The notes under the pieces: generated by a model
Seen by the model: only the letters and a program-made list of their open reading frames with translations
Told to the model about the DNA's origin: nothing
The model's database searches: none
Made by a program: the position numbers and the translations under genes
In this document: one piece after another, positions 58,917-64,000 of the stretch
Layout of the letters: each line of letters starts with the position of its first letter
Numbering within the stretch: position 1 is the stretch's first letter
NCBI GenBank assembly: GCA_003539495.1
Contig: DPPB01000004.1
Location: 1 to 64,000 of the forward strand
DNA from: Oscillibacter sp.
GTDB lineage: Bacteria > Bacillota > Clostridia > Oscillospirales > Oscillospiraceae
Length of the DNA stretch: 64,000 nucleotides
Direction: 5' to 3'

Positions 58917-59051
58917 ATAGAGTTTAATATTGCGAGACCAGCGCACCGGCTGGTTGCGGGAATGTGCGCCATCCCTCAGAGCTTGGAACGGGAGGACTGC
59001 TCTCCCGCTATTCCCCCGGCCTTTGAAAATGACAGAGCTTTTTATATCCGC

Positions 59052-59723
59052 TTAAAGCGTATGGTAGAGCTTTTCCTGCTGGCTTCCGGCAACTACGGCA
59101 AGGCCCCGAGATTTGAGGATAGATGCTATAATATTGGCGTCCTGTAAAGCGGGATTACTTTCCGCTTGATTGAGAAAATAGGTATCCGCCAGGTGCTCCT
59201 GAATCAGCTGCCGTGCCACCCGCTCCGGCGTGGCGGCATCCTCCGGAGAGCAATCAGCCAGAGAACAGAACAACTCTGCCCGGTGTACCGCCTCCGCTAC
59301 CGGGCAGTGCAGGCCCGAAAGACCCACTACGCAGATGACCTGACGGGAGCACGCCGGAATCACCGGCTCATGTTCCGCGTGGGCCTTCAGGGGGAGCTGG
59401 CGGGAGCCGTCCGCCTCCACCAATACGAAGTCTGCCAGGGAAGCCAGCACTTCATAGGGAATTCCGCAATCAACCAGCTTTCCGGTGGGGGAGCGCCTGG
59501 CAGCGCAGACGATACGGTTTCTCCTCAGGGCATCCTGCAGTGCTGGCTCTGTGGGATCCAGCACCGTGGGCAGGTCCCTATAGCCCAGAAAGTGGGTGCT
59601 GGTGCACAACAGCACCCGGCCCGGCAGTTCATCAGCCAAAGTGCGCAGCAGGGTGGTTTTCCCGCCACTGCCGATGATGGCCGTTACGCCGCGTTGAATA
59701 CCCAGCAGGGGAGCAAGCTCCAT
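59052..59723 (-). CDS. yqeC: Selenium-dependent hydroxylase accessory protein YqeC
   Basis: This 223-residue P-loop protein has Gly-Ser-Gly-Gly-Lys-Thr-Thr-Leu-Leu near the start and Leu-Val-Glu-Ala-Asp-Gly-Ser-Arg-Gln-Leu-Pro-Leu-Lys in the middle, the YqeC pattern. YqeC goes with selenium-dependent molybdenum hydroxylases; its exact job is unknown. AGGAGGTGGCG precedes the ATG at 59723. It is divergent from yqeB. Confidence 0.85.
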   Translation of the reverse strand: MELAPLLGIQRGVTAIIGSGGKTTLLRTLADELPGRVLLCTSTHFLGYRDLPTVLDPTEPALQDALRRNRIVCAARRSPTGKLVDCGIPYEVLASLADFVLVEADGSRQLPLKAHAEHEPVIPACSRQVICVVGLSGLHCPVAEAVHRAELFCSLADCSPEDAATPERVARQLIQEHLADTYFLNQAESNPALQDANIIASILKSRGLAVVAGSQQEKLYHTL

Positions 59724-59776
59724 CTCCGCCACCTCCTTTTTGCAACAGTATAGCGCACCTGCGGCCGGTTGTCCAG

Positions 59777-59805
59777 TTGACACAGGGTGCGCAAACGGGT
59801 AGAAT
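59777..59805 (+). promoter_or_regulatory. yqeB promoter
   Basis: TTGACA (59777-59782), a 17-bp spacer and TAGAAT (59800-59805). Confidence 0.8.
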
Positions 59806-59835
59806 AGGCATAAGAAAAGGAAAGAAGGGATCGTT

Positions 59836-60627
59836 ATGGCTATTTTGATCCGCGGCGCCGGGGATATTGCCACGGGCATCGCTCTGCGTCTGTACCGCGC
59901 GGGTTTTCAGATCGTGATGACGGACCTGCCACAGCCTACCTCTATCCGCCGCACAGTGTGCTTTTCCGAGGCTTTGCGCCTGGGGGAGATGCTGGTGGAG
60001 GATGTCTGCGCCCGGCGAGCGGGTACAGCCCAAGAGGCCCTGGACATCGCCGCTGCGGGAGATATCGCTGTGCTGGCGGATCCGGAGTGCGCCCTGCTGC
60101 CCCAGCTGCATCCGGCAGCTCTGGTGGATGCCATTTTGGCCAAGCATAACCTGGGTACCCATCGAAATATGGCTCCGGTGGTTGTTGCCGTGGGTCCCGG
60201 CTTCACCGCTGGGGAGGATTGCCACGCCGCCGTGGAGACCATGCGCGGCCACACCCTGGGGCGGGTTATCTACTGCGGCTCGCCAATCCCAAATACCGGC
60301 GTTCCCGGCATCATCGGCGGTTACGGCGCCGAGCGGGTGATGCGGTCCCCGGCGGCAGGGGTATTCGAGCCCAAAATGCAGATCGGTCAGATGGTGAAGG
60401 CAGGCGAAGTGGCAGCGGTGGTGAACGGCCAGCCCATGCTCTGCACCATCGGCGGCTGCCTGCGGGGCCTTCTTCAAGAAGGACTGACAGTGCCTGCAGG
60501 CATGAAGTGCGGCGATATCGACCCCCGTTGCCAGCAATCCCACTGCTTCCAGGCGTCGGATAAGGCTTTGGCCGTAGGCGGCGGCGTACTGGAGGCATTG
60601 CTGCACTTCGGCTGTCGGCCGGATTGA
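59836..60627 (+). CDS. yqeB: Selenium-dependent hydroxylase maturation protein YqeB
   Basis: This 263-residue protein begins with a Rossmann-type Ile-Arg-Gly-Ala-Gly-Asp-Ile-Ala-Thr-Gly and has Val-Val-Ala-Val-Gly-Pro-Gly-Phe and Asp-Cys-His-Ala-Ala-Val-Glu-Thr-x-Arg-Gly-His-x-Leu-Gly-Arg, the YqeB (EF2563) family features. It is related to XdhC and thought to help put selenium on the Mo cofactor. AGAAGGGATCG precedes the ATG. With mocA and yqeC it completes the known accessory trio. Confidence 0.88.
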   Translation: MAILIRGAGDIATGIALRLYRAGFQIVMTDLPQPTSIRRTVCFSEALRLGEMLVEDVCARRAGTAQEALDIAAAGDIAVLADPECALLPQLHPAALVDAILAKHNLGTHRNMAPVVVAVGPGFTAGEDCHAAVETMRGHTLGRVIYCGSPIPNTGVPGIIGGYGAERVMRSPAAGVFEPKMQIGQMVKAGEVAAVVNGQPMLCTIGGCLRGLLQEGLTVPAGMKCGDIDPRCQQSHCFQASDKALAVGGGVLEALLHFGCRPD

Positions 60628-60641
60628 GCTATAGTTCACCC

Positions 60642-60672
60642 AAAATGTCTGCCGAAAAAGGCAGACATTTTT
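60642..60672. terminator. Bidirectional terminator
   Basis: AAAATGTCTGCC pairs with GGCAGACATTTTT between the convergent yqeB and Pr6Pr genes; its end touches the latter's stop. Confidence 0.85.
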
Positions 60673-61315
60673 ATTGCAGGAGCATCCCTAATCCCACCAG
60701 CACACAGCCCAGCAGGAAAAACAGAACAAGCAGCACCGCTGCGTTGCGCAGAAATTTTTTCCAGCCCAGCCGCTTCAGGTCCATGAACGCATAGGGATAC
60801 AGCAGCCCCGTGTGGCCGATGGGCTTTCCACCGGTAGCCCGCAGCAGGGCATAGACGGTGTAAGCCAGGGGCAGCGTCAGCCACCACACGGCGCACAGCA
60901 GGGATAGCCCCGTTTTGTCCGCCAAAAACAGCCACTGGGCCACCACCAACAGCGGGGTCAGGTAATGCACGCAGATGTTACCAAAGCTGCCGCCGAAGTC
61001 GGCGAACCTTTGCCCCTTGCTCTTCTGCTCGGGTACCAGCACAAACTGATAGATCAGGTGCGTTACCCAAATGTACAGAGCCATGGCGCAGGAGAGCCGC
61101 ACATCGGTCAAAACCGCCCACAGCCGCCCTCCGGGCCAAAAGCCCGCGCAAAGCAGCAGCAGTTCATACACGGTCAGCAGGAGGTTGCTTTGATTCGTAT
61201 AAAAACAGAACATCCCCGCCCGGATCCGCCCTCTGGGGATGAGCTGCGAATGCAACAAAAGCCCTGCGGTATTCAGCAAAAAGAGAAACAGCGCCGAAAG
61301 CTGTAAGCCGGACAT
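60671..61315 (-). CDS. Pr6Pr family membrane protein
   Basis: This 214-residue protein has six predicted membrane helices with Phe-Tyr-Thr-Asn-Gln-Ser-Asn (about 37-43), His-Tyr-Leu-Thr-Pro and Gly-Leu-Leu-Tyr-Pro-Tyr, all hallmarks of the Pr6Pr (FAR-17a-like) group. The function is unknown. GGGAGGG precedes the ATG. It follows the phosphoesterase gene by 13 bp, in the same direction. Confidence 0.82.
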   Translation of the reverse strand: MSGLQLSALFLFLLNTAGLLLHSQLIPRGRIRAGMFCFYTNQSNLLLTVYELLLLCAGFWPGGRLWAVLTDVRLSCAMALYIWVTHLIYQFVLVPEQKSKGQRFADFGGSFGNICVHYLTPLLVVAQWLFLADKTGLSLLCAVWWLTLPLAYTVYALLRATGGKPIGHTGLLYPYAFMDLKRLGWKKFLRNAAVLLVLFFLLGCVLVGLGMLLQ

Positions 61316-61328
61316 TTTGAACCCTCCC

Positions 61329-61793
61329 TTATATCCGGTAGGTGGAGCAGTTCACCCGTCCGCCTGAAATGGTGATGATGCCATAGGTGCAGGGATTGCC
61401 CCGGCCGACGGAACCTGGATTCATCACCCACAGCGTTCCGTCATAGTCCACCAAGGGCCTGTGAGTATGGCCAAAGAGCAAAATCTGCGCGCCCATCTCC
61501 TTAGCGGCATAAATAGCTGACATGGTGCTTGCCTTTACATTTCTTGTGTGGCCGTGCATCATCAGGATGCGCACACCGGCATATTCTGTGAGCACCTCCG
61601 GAGTGTCCACCGCCCCCCAATCGCAGTTGCCGGGCACGGTTTGCATGGGGATGGCCGGGAGCTGCCGGTGCAGTGCCTCCGCGTCCCGCTGGCAATCGCC
61701 CAGGTGCAGGATGATGTTTGGGTCCGTCAGCTCCGCACACCGGGCCATTTTTTCCACATTTCCGTGGGAATCCGATAAAACTAAGATCCGCAT
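61329..61793 (-). CDS. YfcE/MJ0936-type metallophosphoesterase
   Basis: This 154-residue calcineurin-like enzyme has Ser-Asp-Ser-His-Gly, Leu-Gly-Asp-Cys, Gly-Asn-Cys-Asp, Met-His-Gly-His and Gly-His-Thr-His for two metals. It cleaves phosphodiesters; the natural substrate is unknown. The ATG at 61793 has GAGGATCG before it. Confidence 0.9.
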   Translation of the reverse strand: MRILVLSDSHGNVEKMARCAELTDPNIILHLGDCQRDAEALHRQLPAIPMQTVPGNCDWGAVDTPEVLTEYAGVRILMMHGHTRNVKASTMSAIYAAKEMGAQILLFGHTHRPLVDYDGTLWVMNPGSVGRGNPCTYGIITISGGRVNCSTYRI

Positions 61794-61893
61794 TGCGATC
61801 CTCTTTCCCTTCAGTATACCCGGATTATACAAGGAAACAGTTGAAAAAGCAATGATTTCCGGCTACAATAGGGAAAGAAAGGGGGCGGCGCCC

Positions 61894-62139
61894 ATGTATG
61901 AGAGCATAGTAAGGCTGGACCTCCACGGCAAAAATGCCTATCAGGCCCGGGTGGCCCTGGACGCAGCGCTGCGCCGGGCCAAGGGCGGCACCTACCGCAT
62001 CCGCTGCATCCACGGCTGTCATGGCGGCACGGTTCTGCGGGATATGATCCGCGGGGAATACGCCCGGCACCCCCGGGTGATCCGGCTGGAAGTAAGCGCC
62101 GACGGCGGCATCACGGATCTGGTGCTGCGGGAGCTGTAA
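61894..62139 (+). CDS. Small Smr-domain protein
   Basis: This 81-residue stand-alone Smr (MutS2 C-terminal) domain has Leu-Asp-Leu-His-Gly near the start and Ile-His-Gly-Cys-His-Gly-Gly-Thr-Val-Leu in the middle. Smr domains nick or bind nucleic acids. GAAAGGGGGCGG precedes the ATG. It is 12 bp ahead of the nitrilase gene. Confidence 0.85.
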   Translation: MYESIVRLDLHGKNAYQARVALDAALRRAKGGTYRIRCIHGCHGGTVLRDMIRGEYARHPRVIRLEVSADGGITDLVLREL

Positions 62140-62151
62140 GGAGAGATAAAA

Positions 62152-62979
62152 ATGAAAAAAACCTTGACCGTGGCCCAGGTGCAGATGCCCGTGACCCGGG
62201 ATAAGAGCGAGAATATCGCCGCCGCCTGCCGCCTGATCCGCCGGGCCGCGAGGCAGGGGGCGGAGCTTGCCATGCTGCCGGAGATGTTCTGCTGCCCCTA
62301 CGAAAACAGAGCCTTCCGCCCCTATGGGGAGCCCTTGGGTGGCCCGGCCCAGCAGGCTGTTTCCACCCTTGCAAGGGAATTGGGAATATGGATCATCGCC
62401 GGTTCCCTTCCTGAGCTGGAGGGAGAGCGGGTATATAACACCTCCTTTGTTTATGACGATACCGGCCGCCAGGTAGCCTGCCACCGGAAAATGCACCTGT
62501 TCGACATCAGCGTGGAGGGGGGCCAGAGCTTCCGGGAGTCCGATACCCTGTCTCCGGGAAATGACGTGACGGTTTTTGACTCTCCCTGGGGGAAGCTGGG
62601 CCTTTGCATCTGCTTTGACCTGCGGTTTGAGGAGCTGGCGAGAGTCATGACCCTGCAGGGCGCTCAGGCTATTTTTGTTCCGGCAGCCTTCAATATGACC
62701 ACCGGCCCTGCCCATTGGGAGCTGCTGTTCCGTCAAAGAGCGGTGGATAACCAGCTGTTCACCATCGGCACTTCGCCGGCCCGGAACGAACAGGAGACCT
62801 ATGTGGCCTGGGGCCATTCGGTGATCTGCGATCCCTGGGGCAGCGTCCTGCACCAGTGCGGAGCGGGGGAGGAGCTGGCTGTGACGACTCTGGACCTTAA
62901 ACGGGTGGAGTCTGTGCGGCGGCAGCTGCCCATTCTTTCTGCCCGGCGGGAAGATGTATATTCCATCGGCCAAAAGTGA
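62152..62979 (+). CDS. Carbon-nitrogen hydrolase (omega-amidase/Nit2-like)
   Basis: This 275-residue nitrilase-superfamily enzyme has the Glu-Lys-Cys triad: Leu-Pro-Glu-Met-Phe near 43, His-Arg-Lys-Met-His-Leu-Phe-Asp near 112, and Cys-Ile-Cys-Phe-Asp-Leu-Arg-Phe near 155. It resembles omega-amidases that hydrolyse 2-oxoglutaramate and oxosuccinamate. The next gene is an aminotransferase, a fitting partner. AAGGAGAG precedes the ATG. Confidence 0.88.
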   Translation: MKKTLTVAQVQMPVTRDKSENIAAACRLIRRAARQGAELAMLPEMFCCPYENRAFRPYGEPLGGPAQQAVSTLARELGIWIIAGSLPELEGERVYNTSFVYDDTGRQVACHRKMHLFDISVEGGQSFRESDTLSPGNDVTVFDSPWGKLGLCICFDLRFEELARVMTLQGAQAIFVPAAFNMTTGPAHWELLFRQRAVDNQLFTIGTSPARNEQETYVAWGHSVICDPWGSVLHQCGAGEELAVTTLDLKRVESVRRQLPILSARREDVYSIGQK

Positions 62980-63062
62980 GAGGAAGTCTGTGCTATTTAT
63001 CTCTTGCGGTACTTTTTCCCTCGTGATATAATCATTAAAAATCTGAAAAGGAGAAATGCACC

Positions 63063-64000
63063 ATGATGAAATACACGGAAATGACCGCCCAGCAGCGCCA
63101 GGCAGAGTATGCCGCTGTGCTGGCGGAGTACGAGAAGCAGAAATCCTTGGGGCTGAAGCTGAACATGGCCCGCGGAAAGCCCGGCAGAGAGCAGCTGGAT
63201 ATGGTCACGGAGATGAGCAATATTTTGGTAAAGCCTGAGGACTTTATCTCCGACGGCATCGACAGCCGTAACTACGGCAATGTGGACGGTCTGCCCGCCG
63301 CTAAGGCCCTGTTTGCGGAGATTTTGGGCTGCAAGCCGGAGCAATGCTTCGTAGGCGGCAACGCCAGCCTTCAGCTGATGTATGACGCCATATCCAAGGC
63401 CTATACCCATGGCATGCTCCACTCCGAGAAGCCCTGGAGCAAGCTGGATAAGGTGAAGTGGCTGTGCCCTGCTCCCGGTTACGACCGCCACTTCAAGGTG
63501 ACCCAGTCCTTTGGCGCGGAGCTCATTACTGTCCCTATGACGGAAAATGGACCGGATATGGACGTGGTGGAGGAGCTTATTAAGGACCCCACTGTAAAGG
63601 GAATGTGGAATGTGCCTAAGTACTCCAACCCCGATGGCATTGTTTATTCCGATGAAACCATCCGCCGCATTGCTGCCATGAAGCCGGCGGCTCCGGACTT
63701 CATGCTCATGTGGGATAACGCCTACTGCATCCATGAATTTGATAGTGAGTTTGTTCCCTTCAACGACATTCTTTCCCTCTGCGCCGAAAACGGCAATGCC
63801 GATATGGTGTATGAGTTCGCCTCCACCAGCAAGGTTACCTTCCCCGGTGCGGGTGTGGCGGTCATGGCTACCAGCGAGGCTAATTTGGCCTATCTGGTGC
63901 CGCTGATCAATATTCAGACCATCGGCTATGACAAGATCAACCAGCTGCGCCACGTGAAGTATCTGCAGAATAAGGCACATACCCTGGCCCTGATGCAGCG
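63063..64000 (+). CDS. PLP-dependent aminotransferase, N-terminal part
   Basis: The frame is open to the window end (312 residues seen). It begins Met-Met-Lys-Tyr-Thr-Glu-Met and has Asn-Met-Ala-Arg-Gly-Lys-Pro-Gly, Tyr-Gly-Asn-Val-Asp-Gly-Leu-Pro, Pro-Lys-Tyr-Ser-Asn-Pro-Asp-Gly and Ser-Thr-Ser-Lys-Val-Thr-Phe-Pro-Gly-Ala-Gly with the PLP Lys. This fits the Aminotran_MocR (PF12897) group, with aspartate aminotransferase-like members. AAAAGGAG precedes the ATG. Confidence 0.88.
   Translation, partial: MMKYTEMTAQQRQAEYAAVLAEYEKQKSLGLKLNMARGKPGREQLDMVTEMSNILVKPEDFISDGIDSRNYGNVDGLPAAKALFAEILGCKPEQCFVGGNASLQLMYDAISKAYTHGMLHSEKPWSKLDKVKWLCPAPGYDRHFKVTQSFGAELITVPMTENGPDMDVVEELIKDPTVKGMWNVPKYSNPDGIVYSDETIRRIAAMKPAAPDFMLMWDNAYCIHEFDSEFVPFNDILSLCAENGNADMVYEFASTSKVTFPGAGVAVMATSEANLAYLVPLINIQTIGYDKINQLRHVKYLQNKAHTLALMQ

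Noticed and set aside
1..64000. CRISPR arrays, prophage, insertion sequences or integrative elements
   Set aside because: No spaced direct repeats, transposase, integrase, phage structural or conjugation genes were seen anywhere in the window.

Overview
The window looks like chromosome from an anaerobic, spore-forming, GC-rich member of the Clostridia, most likely Oscillospirales (Oscillospiraceae or relatives). The evidence is anaerobic ribonucleotide reductase (nrdD/nrdG), a Na+-pumping biotin-dependent decarboxylase, an alanyl T-box leader, FeoAB with a Cys-rich partner, a set of spore genes (cwlJ-gerQ, spoIVFA-spoIVFB, ylmC/ymxH) and sigma-A promoters with near-consensus boxes. I see no IS element, prophage, CRISPR array or plasmid gene. 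Genus is inference.

Layout. 1-0.5 kb: end of a fibronectin-III surface protein. 0.8-6.8 kb: leftward MMPL exporter operon, a 300-bp cluster of hairpins, and a TetR regulator. 6.9-9.9 kb: acyltransferase with zinc ribbon, EamA transporter, Sfp-type phosphopantetheinyl transferase. 9.9-16.1 kb: phosphate island, with two paralogous Na+/phosphate symporters around a PhoB/PhoR-type two-component system. 16.1-18.0 kb: small membrane exporter-like protein, TSCPD protein, cwlJ-gerQ spore germination pair. 18.0-21.8 kb: nrdG, nrdD with NrdR boxes, DUF1275 protein. 21.9-26.0 kb: T-box, CAT-like acyltransferase, alaS, DUF4250, hinT. 26.2-29.7 kb: four-gene decarboxylase. 29.9-34.9 kb: sfsA, asnA, a 6S-like RNA candidate, tRNA-Arg(CCT), typA, and an XRE/TM2 divergent pair. 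35.0-39.7 kb: feoAB, ylmC-type gene, rpsB-tsf. 39.8-47.8 kb: mocA divergent from a five-gene molybdenum hydroxylase operon. 47.9-53.8 kb: aminotransferase, spoIVFA/spoIVFB, radical SAM pair, rplS. 53.9-58.9 kb: adenine deaminase, purine phosphoribosyltransferase, gdhA, and an unidentified structured RNA ahead of a small membrane protein. 59.0-64.0 kb: yqeC/yqeB divergent pair, small housekeeping genes, and a truncated aminotransferase.

How parts connect. The clearest multi-locus system is purine hydroxylation by selenium-dependent molybdenum hydroxylases: mocA, a three-subunit xanthine-dehydrogenase-type enzyme, a YgfM/XdhD-like pair whose fused [2Fe-2S] domain has lost its cluster cysteines, the maturation genes yqeB/yqeC, and adenine deaminase plus a purine PRTase that would feed or salvage the substrates. 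The second is the phosphate island with 11-bp-phased A/T repeats that could be Pho boxes. The most novel items are two RNAs: a 6S-like RNA at about 31.85-32.02 kb (reverse strand) and an orphan structured RNA at about 58.28-58.40 kb with its own strong promoter and terminator. All assignments come from reading the sequence; no database search was run.
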